Assembly: GCA_021029595.1 (NCBI GenBank)
Contig: JAJJOY010000001.1
Coordinates: 1-64,000 of the forward strand
Source of the DNA: Hominenteromicrobium mulieris
Lineage (GTDB): Bacteria > Bacillota > Clostridia > Oscillospirales > Acutalibacteraceae
DNA: 64,000 nt
Direction: 5' to 3'
The notes under the pieces are model-generated. The model worked only from the letters and a program-made list of their open reading frames with translations. It did no database searches and had not been told where the DNA came from. How positions within the stretch are numbered: position 1 is the first letter of the stretch; the number at the start of each line of letters is the position of its first letter. This document shows, piece by piece, positions 42,930 through 53,347 of the stretch. The position numbers and the translations under genes are program-made.

Positions 42930-45900
42930 ATGCTTTTAAAATCTCTGGAGCTGCAGGGCTTCAAAACCTTTCCCGATAAAACGACTTTAAAATTTGAAAA
43001 CGGCATCACGGCGGTCGTCGGTCCAAACGGCAGCGGCAAGAGCAACATCAGCGATGCCATGCGTTGGGTACTCGGCGAGCAGTCTACCCGCGCACTGCGC
43101 TGCTCCAAAATGGAGGACATCATTTTCAGCGGCACGCCGCAGCGCAAAGCGCAGGGCTTTTGCGAAGTGACCGTCACCATGGATAACACCGACCGCGAGT
43201 TGAATTACGACGGCGACACCGTTTCCGTTACGCGTCGTTTTTACCGCTCTGGCGAAAGTGAATACCGCATTAACAAAACGCTCGTACGTCTGCGCGATGT
43301 GCATGAGCTGTTCATGGATACCGGCCTTGGCCGCGACGGCTATTCCATCATCGGGCAGGGCAAGATCGATAGCATCGTCTCCGCAAAAAGCGAAGACCGC
43401 CGCGAGATTTTTGAAGAAGCTGCCGGCATTTCGCGCTTTCGCTACCGCAAAGAGGAAGCCGAACGCCGCTTGGAAAAAGCCGAAGAAAACCTCATTCGCC
43501 TGCACGATATTTTAAACGGACTCGAAGAACGCGTGGGCCCTTTACGCGAGCAGGCGGAGAAAGCCGAAAAGTTTATTTCACTCGACAGCGAGAAAAAGGA
43601 ACTGGAGATCGGTTTGTGGCTTGAAACGCTGGAGCGCTCCGGCAAGATCGTGCGCGAGGTGGAGGAAAAGATTGCCTCCGCGCAGAACAGCTACGAGGAA
43701 GCCGAAAGTGAACTCAATGTGCTTTCCGCGCAAATCGAGCAGAATTTCACAGAAACGAACGGCTGCACCGCACGGATGGAAGAAGCACGTTTGAAGGCTT
43801 CCGAAGCCGATGAACTCGCCACCCGTAAAGAGGGAGAAGTTTCGGTGCTTGAAAATGATATTCTGCACGAGCAGCAGACCATCCGCAGATTAAATGGCGA
43901 GATTGAAAGCGCCGCGCTGACCGGACAAACGCTTGAAGCGGATATTCAAGAAAAAGAACAGGCGGTAAAAGCAAAGGAAGCGGAAGCTGCGCAGAACCAT
44001 GCCGATTTCGTTGCCTTTACCGCACAACTCGAGGAGCTGCGTGCCGGCACGGACAGCACCACGCGTGAGATCGACGCTGTTTCGGCTGAGCTTGTGGCAC
44101 TGAACGCCGCACTTTCCGAAATGCGCGTGCAGCAGTCCTCGGCGGAATCCTCCATGCAGGAGATTCGCGCCCGCGCTGAAACAGTGGATGCTGCGATCAC
44201 CGAAAGCGAAGAACGCCTTGCAGCGCTTCACACGGAGTGCGAGGAGCTTGACGCCATGCTGCACGATACGGAGGAGTACATTCAAAACGCTGAAAACACT
44301 GTGCAGGGGCATGAAATGCGTGTGCAACAGCGCAGAAAACGCGCCGAAGCCGTGAAAGCCGAAGCCGACCGCCAGATGCTCGACGCCAAAGAAAAAGAGC
44401 GCCGCGCTGGACTGTTGGAAGACCTTGAACGCAATCTTGAAGGCTTCACGCAGAGCGTTAAAACCGTCATGCGCGAGAGCACGCGCGGCAATCTGCGTGG
44501 TATCCACGGACCTGTTACACGGCTTTTAAAAGTCCCGCGCGAATACGCCGTAGCGCTGGAGACCGCGCTCGGCGCCGCCATGCAGAACGTCGTCGTTGAT
44601 TCCGAAGATGCGGCGAAAGCGGCGATTCGCTTATTGAAACAGCGCGATTCCGGCCGTGCGACATTCCTGCCGCTGACCACGGTGCGCGGTACGGTTATCG
44701 ATGCGCGCGATGTGCAGAATATGCCCGGCTTTGTGGGCGTGGCTTCAACACTCTGCCACTGTGATGAGCAGTACGCCGGCATCCGCGATTCTCTGCTCGG
44801 CCGCACTATTGTTGCAGAAGACCTTGACCGCGCGGCGGAGATTGCACGGCGTATTCGGTTCCGCTACCGTGTCGTCAGCTTGGACGGGCAGATTGTCAAT
44901 GCGGGCGGTTCGTTCACCGGCGGTTCCGCGGCGCGAAACTCCGGCCTTTTGAGCCGCTCGGCGGAGATTGCACGCATTCGCGCAGACGCACAAATGCTGG
45001 CGCAGGCTGCAAATGAAACACTGGAGCGCCACAAGACTACACAGCAGGAAGTGCTGCAGGCCATGGTGGAGCTTGAAAACGCCAAGGCTGTGCTGGCGCA
45101 GCACAGGGAAGATGAGATCCGCTTCAAAACGGAAGCGGCCCGTGCCGCACGCGACGTGGAGACGGAAACCGCGAACCTTGCTTCTCTGCGCGACGAAAAA
45201 GAAAGTGCCGCAAAGCGTCTGAGCGGTTTTGTGCAGACCGCAGACAGCGCCCAGCAGAAAACAGAAGAAACAGAAGACAAAATTCAGGCAGCCAGAAGCA
45301 AAATGGAATCCATGATCGGCGACCGCGAGGACGCAATGCATCGTTGTGATGAGACCTTGCAGCATTTGCAGGAAATCCGTTTTGCGGGGCTCGCCATCGA
45401 AAAAGATAAAGAATCGCTTGAAAATGCTGTGCAAACGCTGAAAGCACAGCAGTCCGAACGCGCTGCACGTATAGAAAGTTTAAATCAAGAACTTGCGGAA
45501 AGCTTCGAGAAGATCAAAGCGCGCGAAGCGGATATTGAAAACCGAAAAATCGAATCTGCTAATCTGCGTGAGACCGCAAAGGAAAAACGGCAAACGGTCA
45601 GCGTCATCGCCGCAAAGCGCACGGCACTCGAGCAACAGACGAGCGAGTTGCGCCAAAAAGAACGCGAAGCTTCCTCGCGCCGCGAGACGATTGGCCTTGA
45701 ACTTGCCCGTCTGCGCGAACGCCGTGAAAACCAGAGCGGTGAATACGACGCTATCCTCAAAAAGCTGTGGGAAGAATACGAGCTCACCCGCCGCGAAGCC
45801 GAGGAAATGAACATCACGATTGAAGATGTGCCCACGGCGCAAAGGCGGTTGTCCGAACTTAAAAACAGCATCAAAGCGCTCGGCTCCGTCAACGTGGCGG

Positions 45901-46502
45901 CTGTTGTGGAATACAAAGAGGTTTCGGAGCGCTACAATTTCCTCAAAATGCAAACGGACGACGTGCAGCGCTCCCGCGCCGAGCTGTTAAAGCTCATCGA
46001 CAACTTGACAAAGCAGATGCAGACGCAGTTTGCAGAGCGCTTTTCCGTCATCAATCAGAATTTCAGCCGGATTTTTCAGGAGTTATTCGGCGGCGGATCG
46101 GCAGAGCTTTGCTTTACGGACAGCGGCGATGTACTGCATTCCGGCATCGATATCCGCGTGCACCCGCCGGGCAAGATCGTCTCGCACATCGAGCTGCTTT
46201 CCGGCGGCGAAAAGGCGCTTGTGGCAATTTCGCTTTACTTTGCAATCATGCGCGTAAATCCACCGTCGTTCTGTATGCTCGACGAGATCGAAGCTGCACT
46301 GGATGACGTAAATGTCGTGCGCTTTGCAAATTACCTGCGCCGCATGAACCAAAAGACACAGTTCATCGTCATCACGCACCGCCGCGGCACGATGGAAGAA
46401 GCTGATATGCTCTACGGCGTGACGATGCAGGACCAGGGCATTTCGAAACTCTTGGCACTGCACGCACACGAAGCGCAGGAAAAACTGGGTATAACAACAT
46501 AA
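42930..46502 (+). CDS. smc: chromosome segregation protein SMC
   Basis: 1190 residues. Walker A GPNGSGKSNISDAMRWVLGEQ is at about 32, and the N-terminal head is followed by a long coiled coil (about 170-500). The hinge (about 510-670) has FVGVASTLCHCDEQY and GGSFTGGSAARN, and a second coiled coil follows. The C-terminal head has LSGGEKALVAISLYFAI and Walker B CMLDEIEAALDDVN. It organises and resolves sister chromosomes with ScpAB. RBS AGGCAGG. It stands between the radical SAM gene and ftsY. Confidence 0.98.
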   Translation: MLLKSLELQGFKTFPDKTTLKFENGITAVVGPNGSGKSNISDAMRWVLGEQSTRALRCSKMEDIIFSGTPQRKAQGFCEVTVTMDNTDRELNYDGDTVSVTRRFYRSGESEYRINKTLVRLRDVHELFMDTGLGRDGYSIIGQGKIDSIVSAKSEDRREIFEEAAGISRFRYRKEEAERRLEKAEENLIRLHDILNGLEERVGPLREQAEKAEKFISLDSEKKELEIGLWLETLERSGKIVREVEEKIASAQNSYEEAESELNVLSAQIEQNFTETNGCTARMEEARLKASEADELATRKEGEVSVLENDILHEQQTIRRLNGEIESAALTGQTLEADIQEKEQAVKAKEAEAAQNHADFVAFTAQLEELRAGTDSTTREIDAVSAELVALNAALSEMRVQQSSAESSMQEIRARAETVDAAITESEERLAALHTECEELDAMLHDTEEYIQNAENTVQGHEMRVQQRRKRAEAVKAEADRQMLDAKEKERRAGLLEDLERNLEGFTQSVKTVMRESTRGNLRGIHGPVTRLLKVPREYAVALETALGAAMQNVVVDSEDAAKAAIRLLKQRDSGRATFLPLTTVRGTVIDARDVQNMPGFVGVASTLCHCDEQYAGIRDSLLGRTIVAEDLDRAAEIARRIRFRYRVVSLDGQIVNAGGSFTGGSAARNSGLLSRSAEIARIRADAQMLAQAANETLERHKTTQQEVLQAMVELENAKAVLAQHREDEIRFKTEAARAARDVETETANLASLRDEKESAAKRLSGFVQTADSAQQKTEETEDKIQAARSKMESMIGDREDAMHRCDETLQHLQEIRFAGLAIEKDKESLENAVQTLKAQQSERAARIESLNQELAESFEKIKAREADIENRKIESANLRETAKEKRQTVSVIAAKRTALEQQTSELRQKEREASSRRETIGLELARLRERRENQSGEYDAILKKLWEEYELTRREAEEMNITIEDVPTAQRRLSELKNSIKALGSVNVAAVVEYKEVSERYNFLKMQTDDVQRSRAELLKLIDNLTKQMQTQFAERFSVINQNFSRIFQELFGGGSAELCFTDSGDVLHSGIDIRVHPPGKIVSHIELLSGGEKALVAISLYFAIMRVNPPSFCMLDEIEAALDDVNVVRFANYLRRMNQKTQFIVITHRRGTMEEADMLYGVTMQDQGISKLLALHAHEAQEKLGITT

Positions 46503-46523
46503 ATTCGGAAAAGAGGTGCCTGA

Positions 46524-47444
46524 ATGGGCTTTTTTGATAAGATCAAAGCGGGACTAAAAAAAACAAGAGACAGCATCACCGGGCAGATTAGCAGCATGCT
46601 CCACGCGTTCACAAAGATCGATGAGGAGCTGTTTGAGGAGCTTGAAGAGCTGCTTGTCATGGCGGACGTCGGCATGAACACCGCGACCGAAATCTGCGAT
46701 ACGCTCCGCGCACGCGTGAAAGAGCGCGGCATCACAGACCCGAACGAGATTATGACGCTTTTGCAGGAGGTCGTCACGGAGATGGTCAGCGGCGACAACG
46801 AGTTGCATCTCGATACGCAGCCATCCGTCATCCTTGTCATCGGCGTGAACGGCGTCGGCAAAACGACGACCATCGGCAAGCTGGCTTCCCGCCTTAAAAA
46901 AGAGGGCAAATCGGTAATTTTGGGCGCGGCGGATACGTTCCGCGCGGCGGCCATTGAGCAGCTTGAAGTCTGGGCAGAGCGCGCAGACGTGCCGATCATC
47001 AAGCATGCAGAGGGCGCAGACCCCGCCGCCGTCGTGTACGATACAATCTCCGCGGCGAAGGCACGTCACGCCGATGTGGTCATCTGTGATACGGCCGGAC
47101 GCCTGCACAATAAGAAAAACCTGATGGACGAGCTTTCCAAAATTTCGCGCATCATCGATAAGGGTCTGCCGGGCTGCAGCAAAGAAGTTTTGCTTGTGCT
47201 CGATGCCACAACGGGGCAGAACGCCGTCAATCAGGCGCGTGAATTCAAAGAAGCCGCAGGACTCACGGGTATCGTGCTCACAAAGCTCGACGGCACCGCA
47301 AAGGGCGGCGTTGTGTTGGCAATCCACCGGGATCTCGGTTTGCCGGTGAAGTTCATCGGCGTCGGCGAGCAGGTGGACGATCTGCAGCCGTTTGACGCGG
47401 AGGATTTCGCCCGCGCGCTGTTCGAGCGGAGACCGGAAGCATGA
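46524..47444 (+). CDS. ftsY: signal recognition particle receptor FtsY
   Basis: 306 residues. A short N-terminal extension leads to the helical N domain (about 20-95) and the SRP GTPase G domain. G1 is GVNGVGKTTTIGKLA, G3 DTAGRLHNKKNLMDEL, and G4/G5 TKLDGTAKGG. It docks the SRP-ribosome complex at the membrane. The acidic A domain of E. coli is absent, as in other Gram-positives. ffh does not follow. RBS AGAGGTG; the stop overlaps the next start as ATGA. Confidence 0.97.
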   Translation: MGFFDKIKAGLKKTRDSITGQISSMLHAFTKIDEELFEELEELLVMADVGMNTATEICDTLRARVKERGITDPNEIMTLLQEVVTEMVSGDNELHLDTQPSVILVIGVNGVGKTTTIGKLASRLKKEGKSVILGAADTFRAAAIEQLEVWAERADVPIIKHAEGADPAAVVYDTISAAKARHADVVICDTAGRLHNKKNLMDELSKISRIIDKGLPGCSKEVLLVLDATTGQNAVNQAREFKEAAGLTGIVLTKLDGTAKGGVVLAIHRDLGLPVKFIGVGEQVDDLQPFDAEDFARALFERRPEA

Positions 47445-48280
47445 GGCTCGCCGTTTTTTCCGATGTACACAGCAACCACCATGCGCTGAAAGCTTGCCTG
47501 AAGGAAGCGGAAAAGCAAAAAGCGGATGGGTACATTTTCCTCGGCGATTATATTTCGGACTGTGCAAACCCGCACGAGACTATGAAGCTAATATACCGCG
47601 CAAAGCAGGAAATGCCCTGCTGGTTCGTGCGCGGCAACCGCGAAGAATATGTGCTGAACCACCACAACTTCGGCAGCGATTGGGCAAACGGCACTACAAC
47701 AGGCTCCCTTCTATACACCTACGAGGGGCTAACGGCGGAGGATCTCGAGTTCATCTCCGTATTGCCGTTTATGCAGACAATTGATCCAAACGGCAAGTGT
47801 CCCATACGCATTTGCCACGGCTCACCGGAAAAAACGCGCGACACGCTGCGCCCGTTCTCCTATAAGATAGAAAGCTGGCTTTTAAAAATCGACGAGCGCG
47901 TGCTTTTAAGCGGCCACACGCATCAGCCGTGCAGCGCGCACACAATGGGCAAGCTGTACGTGAACCCCGGTGCGGTCGGCGTGCAGTGTACGCAAACCGT
48001 CACGGCGAAAATGGCGCTGCTCGATTCCGACGGAAACACATGGAACGAAACGCTGCTCGAAGTGCCGTATGACATTGACGCCGCAGCACTGGAAATCCGC
48101 GAAAGCGGACTGCTGACCCGCGCGGGCGTGTGGGGGCATGCGATTTTAAAACAGCTTTACACCGGCAAAAATTATTCGCTTTTCTGCGTGCAGCGCGCAG
48201 AAGAGCTTGCAGCGGGCGGCCCCGTACTTTTAGAGCATTGGCAGCAAGCCGCACGCGATTTCGGAATTTTGGAGGGATAA
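47441..48280 (+). CDS. metallophosphoesterase family protein
   Basis: 279 residues. Calcineurin-like motifs are present: FSDVHSNHHAL (D-x-H), FLGDYISD (GD), VRGNREEY (GNR), ICHGSP and LSGHTHQPC (GHTH). The expected activity is hydrolysis of a phosphodiester or phosphomonoester with a binuclear metal centre. The natural substrate cannot be told; YfcE and diadenosine polyphosphate types are similar. It overlaps ftsY by 4 bp and lies 3 bp before rdgB, so all three are co-translated. Confidence 0.88.
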   Translation: MRLAVFSDVHSNHHALKACLKEAEKQKADGYIFLGDYISDCANPHETMKLIYRAKQEMPCWFVRGNREEYVLNHHNFGSDWANGTTTGSLLYTYEGLTAEDLEFISVLPFMQTIDPNGKCPIRICHGSPEKTRDTLRPFSYKIESWLLKIDERVLLSGHTHQPCSAHTMGKLYVNPGAVGVQCTQTVTAKMALLDSDGNTWNETLLEVPYDIDAAALEIRESGLLTRAGVWGHAILKQLYTGKNYSLFCVQRAEELAAGGPVLLEHWQQAARDFGILEG

Positions 48281-48283
48281 CGT

Positions 48284-48874
48284 ATGAACATGATCATTGC
48301 AACGCATAATGCGCATAAAATAGAAGAATTCGGCCGCATTTTGGCGCCGCTTGGCATCACCGTGCAGACGACCGAGCTGACCGAGGCGGAAGAGACCGGC
48401 ACCACGTTCCGTGAAAACGCGTATATCAAGGCGAAATCCGCGTGTGACGAAACGGGCCTGCCGTGCGTCGCGGACGATTCCGGCTTATCGATCGATTATT
48501 TAAACGGCGAGCCGGGCGTGTATTCCGCACGGTATGCCGAGCCGGGCAAGCGTAAGGCAACGGTACTCAAAAAGCTCAAGGGCGTGCCGGAAGAAAAGCG
48601 CGGCGCACACTTTACAAGCGCCATCTGCTGTGTATTCCCGAACGGCGACGTACTTGAAGCTGAGGGCTACTGCTACGGGCGCATCGCAGAGGAATGCCGC
48701 GGTGAAAGCGGTTTCGGTTATGACCCCATTTTCATCTGCACCGAAGAAGGCTGCGCGGGCAAGACGTTCGGCGAAGCGACAGCAGAAGAAAAGGATGCCG
48801 TGAGCCACCGAGGGAAATCCTTGCGTATTTTCGCAGAAAAACTTGAAAACTACTTGAAAGACAAAGAGGGATAA
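48284..48874 (+). CDS. rdgB: XTP/dITP diphosphatase (RdgB/HAM1)
   Basis: 196 residues. The nucleotide-binding ATHNAHKIEEF (T-x-N-x-x-K) is at about 6-16, with VADDSGLSIDYLNGEPGVYS and GYDPIFICTEEG. It removes deaminated purine nucleotides (XTP, ITP, dITP) from the pool before they enter DNA or RNA. It lies between the phosphoesterase and yhbY genes with gaps of 3 bp each. Confidence 0.95.
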   Translation: MNMIIATHNAHKIEEFGRILAPLGITVQTTELTEAEETGTTFRENAYIKAKSACDETGLPCVADDSGLSIDYLNGEPGVYSARYAEPGKRKATVLKKLKGVPEEKRGAHFTSAICCVFPNGDVLEAEGYCYGRIAEECRGESGFGYDPIFICTEEGCAGKTFGEATAEEKDAVSHRGKSLRIFAEKLENYLKDKEG

Positions 48875-48877
48875 ATT

Positions 48878-49183
48878 ATGCTGACCAGTAAACAAAGAGC
48901 GTATCTCCGCTCGCTCGCCGTAAATGAAGACACCATTTTGATGATTGGCAAGGGCGGCATCGATGGAGATGTCGTAAAGCAGGCCGCAGACGCTATTTTT
49001 AAGCGTGAACTCATCAAGGGCAAAGTGTTGGAGACTGCGCCGGTCTCTCCGCGTGAAGCCGCAGAAGCGCTCGCAGAGCAGACGGAAAGCGAAGTCGTGC
49101 AGGTCATCGGTTCCAAATTTGCGCTTTATAAACGCAACGAAAAGGATCCGAAGATCGTCCTGCCGCGTGCGAAAAAGGCATAA
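48878..49183 (+). CDS. yhbY: YhbY-family RNA-binding protein
   Basis: 101 residues, a stand-alone CRM domain: SKQRAYLRSLAVN, the GKGGI loop (usually GxxG) at about 25-29, and VIGSKFALYKRN at the end. In E. coli YhbY binds pre-50S particles and is thought to help large-subunit assembly. It precedes nadD in the conserved yhbY-nadD-yqeK-rsfS order. RBS GAGGG. Confidence 0.95.
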   Translation: MLTSKQRAYLRSLAVNEDTILMIGKGGIDGDVVKQAADAIFKRELIKGKVLETAPVSPREAAEALAEQTESEVVQVIGSKFALYKRNEKDPKIVLPRAKKA

Positions 49184-49186
49184 GCC

Positions 49187-49801
49187 ATGCGCATCGGCAT
49201 TTACGGCGGCACGTTCAATCCCATCCACACGGCGCATGTGCACCTTGTGCGGGAGTTTATTAAGCGTCTGTCGCTTGACCGCGTGATTTTGATTCCGACG
49301 GGCACGCCGCCGCACAAAGCGACACATCAGCTTGCAAGCGGGGCAGACCGCATTGAAATGTGCAGGCTTGCGGCGGCAGACATCGCCGAATGTCCCGTCA
49401 CAGTCTCGGATATTGAAGTGCTGCGCACGGGCAAAAGCTACACGGCAGACACCATGACGGAACTGAAAGCGCAATATCCCGACGATGCGCTCTTTTTGCT
49501 GATGGGGGAAGACATGTTCTGCACCGTCGAAAAGTGGTATCACCCGGAGCGCATTTTCGCCGCGGCAGAGATCTGCGCCGCACCGCGTGACAAGGATAGC
49601 TTCCAAACGCTTGTCACACACGGAGAAGAAGTGAAGGAAAAGTTCCCGCAGCTGCGCTTTACCGTGCAGAACATCGAGTTTTTGCCTGTCTCATCGACGA
49701 TGGTGCGCGAAAAAAGTCTGCAGGGCGAAGATATAAGCGGTCTTGTGCCCGCAGGCGTCGCGGAATACATCCAAAAAAAGAGGCTTTACACGCATGAATA
49801 A
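49187..49801 (+). CDS. nadD: nicotinate-nucleotide adenylyltransferase
   Basis: 204 residues. GIYGGTFNPIHTAHVHL is the nucleotidyltransferase HxGH-type motif, with LMGEDMF in the middle and PVSSTMVREK (the SSTxxR motif) near the end. It makes deamido-NAD from nicotinate mononucleotide and ATP. It overlaps yqeK by 8 bp, a conserved coupling in Firmicutes. Confidence 0.96.
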   Translation: MRIGIYGGTFNPIHTAHVHLVREFIKRLSLDRVILIPTGTPPHKATHQLASGADRIEMCRLAAADIAECPVTVSDIEVLRTGKSYTADTMTELKAQYPDDALFLLMGEDMFCTVEKWYHPERIFAAAEICAAPRDKDSFQTLVTHGEEVKEKFPQLRFTVQNIEFLPVSSTMVREKSLQGEDISGLVPAGVAEYIQKKRLYTHE

Positions 49802-50378
49802 GAAAGAAAAACAGCAATATATCGATATCATCAAGCCCATGCTCACGCAAAAACGTTTCGAACACTCCTTAAATGTTTCGGAAGAAGCGGTAAAGCTTGC
49901 AAAAAAATACGGTGCCGATACCGAAAAAGCGGAGCTTGCAGGGCTTTTGCACGATATTTTGAAGGATACACCCCCGGAGAAACAGTTGAAAATTCTCGCG
50001 GACTTTGGTATAATTATGAGAGACGTTGAACTTTCCGCTAAAAAGTTCTGGCATGCCATCAGCGGCGCGGTGTATATCAAGCATGTTCTGCACATTGAGG
50101 ACGAGGATGTTTACAATGCCGTGCGATACCACACCACGGGCAGAAAAAACATGACGTTACTCGAAAAAGTCATTTTTATCGCGGATTTCATCTCCAAAGA
50201 CCGCAATTACCCCGGCGTAGAGGATATGCGCAAGGCCGCGTATAAAAGCCTTGACAAAGCTATTGTGGAGGGCATCGCGTTCACCATTACGGAGCTCGCA
50301 AAAGACCGCGCGCCCATCGTGCCGGAGACCATAGACGCATATAATGACGCGGTGTGGGCTTTGCGGCACGGCAACTAA
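49794..50378 (+). CDS. yqeK: HD-domain diadenosine tetraphosphatase YqeK
   Basis: 194 residues. The HD-domain residues are in FEHSLNVSEEAV, LAGLLHDILKD (the HD pair) and AVRYHTTG. YqeK-type proteins split Ap4A symmetrically into two ADP. The start at 49794 lies inside the end of nadD, and the frame open from 49743 is overlap. It is followed by rsfS. Confidence 0.93.
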   Translation: MNKKEKQQYIDIIKPMLTQKRFEHSLNVSEEAVKLAKKYGADTEKAELAGLLHDILKDTPPEKQLKILADFGIIMRDVELSAKKFWHAISGAVYIKHVLHIEDEDVYNAVRYHTTGRKNMTLLEKVIFIADFISKDRNYPGVEDMRKAAYKSLDKAIVEGIAFTITELAKDRAPIVPETIDAYNDAVWALRHGN

Positions 50379-50430
50379 GCGGAAGGAAGCATAAAAATCG
50401 CGCAGCGCGCAGAAAGGAATGGCTAAAAGC

Positions 50431-50784
50431 ATGGATTCATTGACGCTTGCAAAAACCGCAGCGGGCATTTTGGATGCGAAAAAAGCCGATCAGATCAATG
50501 TGATCCGCATTTCGGACGTTTCCTCGCTCGGTGATTATTTCGTTCTGGCGAACGGCACCGGCAGCACGCATGTGCATGCTCTGGCGGACGAGCTGGAGTT
50601 TAAGCTGAAAGAGCTCGGCATTGCGCCGGACCGCGTGGAGGGCTATCGCTCCGATTCCTGGGTCGTGCTCGATTACGAAACGGTGGTCGTACACATCTTC
50701 ACCTCGGAAGCGCGCAGTTTTTATGATTTGGATCGCCTGTGGCTCGACGGCGAAAAGCTCAACATGACGTTTGAACCGAATTGA
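50431..50784 (+). CDS. rsfS: ribosome silencing factor RsfS
   Basis: 117 residues. It begins MDSLTLAKTAAGILDAKKAD, followed by ISDVSSLGDYFVLANGT. It binds L14 and prevents subunit joining when nutrients are low. The ATG at 50431 is chosen because the AAAGGA at 50413-50418 touches the alternative ATG at 50419 directly and leaves no spacer; the extra four residues (MAKS) would not change the domain. It ends 42 bp before leuS. Confidence 0.93.
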   Translation: MDSLTLAKTAAGILDAKKADQINVIRISDVSSLGDYFVLANGTGSTHVHALADELEFKLKELGIAPDRVEGYRSDSWVVLDYETVVVHIFTSEARSFYDLDRLWLDGEKLNMTFEPN

Positions 50785-50826
50785 TTTTGTTATTTTATAT
50801 AGCGCAGAGAGGTAAGTGTAATCAAT

Positions 50827-53241
50827 ATGAACAAGTACAATCCCAGTGAAATTGAACCGAAGTGGCAAAAGAAGTGGGAAGAAGCCGGTGTTTTCCATGC
50901 TTCCAATACTTCGGATAAGCCGAAATATTATGCTCTGATCGAGTTCCCGTACCCGTCCGGTCAGGGTCTGCATGTTGGCCACCCGCGTCCGTACACCGCG
51001 CTTGACGTTGTTTCCAGAAAGCGCCGCATGGAGGGCTACAATGTGCTCTATCCGATTGGTTGGGATGCATTCGGCCTACCGGCAGAGAATTATGCCATCA
51101 AGAACCACGTGCACCCGGAAGAGATCACAAAGAAGAATATTGCGCGCTTTAAGCAGCAGATTCAGTCTCTCGGCATCTCCTTCGACTGGAGCCGTGAGAT
51201 CAGCACCATTGATCCGAAATACTACAAGTGGACGCAGTGGATTTTCCTCCAGCTCTTTAAGAACGGTTTGGCCTACAAAAAAGAGATGTCCGTCAACTGG
51301 TGCACCTCCTGCAAATGCGTTCTGGCAAACGAAGAGGTTGTCAACGGCGTCTGTGAGCGCTGCGGCAGTGAAGTTATTCACAAGGTCAAATCCCAGTGGA
51401 TGCTGAAAATCACCGCTTACGCACAGCGCCTCATCGACGACCTTGATCTTGTCGATTATCCAGACCGCGTTAAGACCCAGCAGAAAAACTGGATTGGCCG
51501 TTCCGAGGGCGCCGAGGTCGATTTCAACACGACCGCAGGCGATAAGCTGACTGTTTACACGACCCGCCCGGATACACTTTACGGCGCAACGTACATGGTC
51601 GTTTCCCCGGAGCATCCGTTCATTGAAAAGTGGGCGGATAAGCTGCAGAATCTGGATGCCGTCCGCGCATATCAGGCAGAGGCCGCGAAAAAGTCCGACT
51701 TTGAGCGCACCGAGGTCGCGAAAGATAAGACCGGCGTGCGTTTGGAGGGTGTTGAGGCCATCAACCCGCTGACCGGTACCACCATTCCGATCTTCATTTC
51801 CGACTACGTTCTCGTTTCCTACGGTACCGGCGCCATCATGGCTGTTCCGGCACACGATACCCGTGACTGGGAGTTCGCAAAGAAGTTCGACCTGCCAATC
51901 GTCGAAGTCGTTAAGGGCGGCGATGTACAGAAAGAAGCGTTCACGGACTGCGACACCGGCATCATGGTCAACTCCGGCATTCTGGACGGCATGACCGTCG
52001 AAGAAGCGAAAGTCCGCATCAAAGATTACCTTGAGGAGACCGGCATCGGCCACCGTAAGGTCAACTATAAGCTCCGTGACTGGGTATTCGCACGCCAGCG
52101 CTACTGGGGCGAGCCGATTCCGATTGTACACTGCGAGAAGTGCGGCTATGTGCCGATCGATGAAAGCGAGCTGCCGCTCGTTCTGCCGCAGGTTGATTCC
52201 TACGAGCCGACCGATAACGGCGAATCTCCGCTCTCCAAGATGACCGATTGGGTCAACACCACGTGCCCGAAGTGCGGCGGCAAGGCCATGCGCGAAACGG
52301 ACACCATGCCGCAGTGGGCAGGCTCCTCCTGGTACTTCCTGCGCTATATGGATCCGCACAACGATGAATCTTTTGCATCCAAGGAAGCACTCAACTACTG
52401 GCATCAGGTAGACTGGTATAACGGCGGCATGGAGCACACCACGCTGCACTTGCTGTACAGCCGTTTCTGGCATAAGTTCCTCTACGATATCGGCCAGGTC
52501 CCGACCGCAGAACCGTATGCAAAGCGCACGAGCCACGGCATGATTCTCGGTGAAAACGGCGAGAAGATGAGTAAGTCTCGCGGCAACGTTGTCAACCCGG
52601 ACGACGTTGTAAACGAGTTTGGCGCTGATACGCTCCGTCTCTACGAAATGTTCATCGGCGACTTTGAGAAGGCCGCACCGTGGAGCAACGCCGGTATCAA
52701 GGGCTGCCGCCGCTTCATTGAGCGTTATTGGAACCTGCAGTCCATTCTCGTCGACGGCGAAGCGATCCGCCCGGAGATGGAAAATTCTTTCCACAAAGCC
52801 ATCAAGAAGGTCTCTTATGACATTGAGAACCTCAAGTTCAACACCGCCATTGCATCTTTGATGGCGCTCATGAACGTTATTGCGGAAAAGGGCTCCATCA
52901 ATAAAGCAGAGCTCTCCGTCTTCACGATGCTCCTCAACCCGTTTGCACCGCATGTAACAGAAGAGGTTTGGAGCGAAATGAAGCTCGGCGAGGGCATGGT
53001 CACGGAGCAGCCTTGGCCGAAGTACGACGAATCAAAGTGCAAAGATGACGTCATTGAAATCGTTGTGCAGGTCAACGGCAAAGTTCGCGCAAGACTGTGC
53101 GTTGCAGCCGATATCCAGAAGGATGACGCGATTGCACTTGCAAAGGCGGAAGACCGCATTGCAGCGGAGATCAACGGCAAGAACGTCGTGAAAGAGATCT
53201 ACGTTCCGGGCAAGCTCGTCAATATCGTTGTAAAAGGATAA
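50827..53241 (+). CDS. leuS: leucine--tRNA ligase
   Basis: 804 residues, the usual bacterial size. The HIGH motif appears as [13 protein letters not shown] (about 46-58), the connective editing domain carries [15 protein letters not shown], and KMSKS is [16 protein letters not shown] (about 577). It charges tRNA-Leu and edits isoleucine and norvaline analogues. The upstream gap of 42 bp has no room for a T-box leader, so regulation must come from the operon promoter. Confidence 0.98.
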   Translation: MNKYNPSEIEPKWQKKWEEAGVFHASNTSDKPKYYALIEFPYPSGQGLHVGHPRPYTALDVVSRKRRMEGYNVLYPIGWDAFGLPAENYAIKNHVHPEEITKKNIARFKQQIQSLGISFDWSREISTIDPKYYKWTQWIFLQLFKNGLAYKKEMSVNWCTSCKCVLANEEVVNGVCERCGSEVIHKVKSQWMLKITAYAQRLIDDLDLVDYPDRVKTQQKNWIGRSEGAEVDFNTTAGDKLTVYTTRPDTLYGATYMVVSPEHPFIEKWADKLQNLDAVRAYQAEAAKKSDFERTEVAKDKTGVRLEGVEAINPLTGTTIPIFISDYVLVSYGTGAIMAVPAHDTRDWEFAKKFDLPIVEVVKGGDVQKEAFTDCDTGIMVNSGILDGMTVEEAKVRIKDYLEETGIGHRKVNYKLRDWVFARQRYWGEPIPIVHCEKCGYVPIDESELPLVLPQVDSYEPTDNGESPLSKMTDWVNTTCPKCGGKAMRETDTMPQWAGSSWYFLRYMDPHNDESFASKEALNYWHQVDWYNGGMEHTTLHLLYSRFWHKFLYDIGQVPTAEPYAKRTSHGMILGENGEKMSKSRGNVVNPDDVVNEFGADTLRLYEMFIGDFEKAAPWSNAGIKGCRRFIERYWNLQSILVDGEAIRPEMENSFHKAIKKVSYDIENLKFNTAIASLMALMNVIAEKGSINKAELSVFTMLLNPFAPHVTEEVWSEMKLGEGMVTEQPWPKYDESKCKDDVIEIVVQVNGKVRARLCVAADIQKDDAIALAKAEDRIAAEINGKNVVKEIYVPGKLVNIVVKG

Positions 53242-53249
53242 TTCTTTAC

Positions 53250-53284
53250 AGAGCGCTGTGTGTGAATTCACAGCGCTCTTTTTA
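53250..53284 (+). terminator. terminator of leuS
   Basis: AGAGCGCTGTG (53250-53260) and CACAGCGCTCT (53269-53279) form an 11-bp stem, followed by TTTTT. Confidence 0.9.
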
Positions 53285-53347
53285 CATTTGCGTAAAGTTA
53301 AATAGCTTTGAAAAGGCTTTTTACTTTACAAGATCGGAGGCCAGTAC

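Noticed and set aside
51076..52953. 625-codon open frame on the minus strand opposite leuS
   Set aside because: It is an antisense shadow of a certain gene caused by codon bias; no protein features and no RBS. The same holds for 24870-26585 opposite topA and 61921-63192 opposite ilvE.
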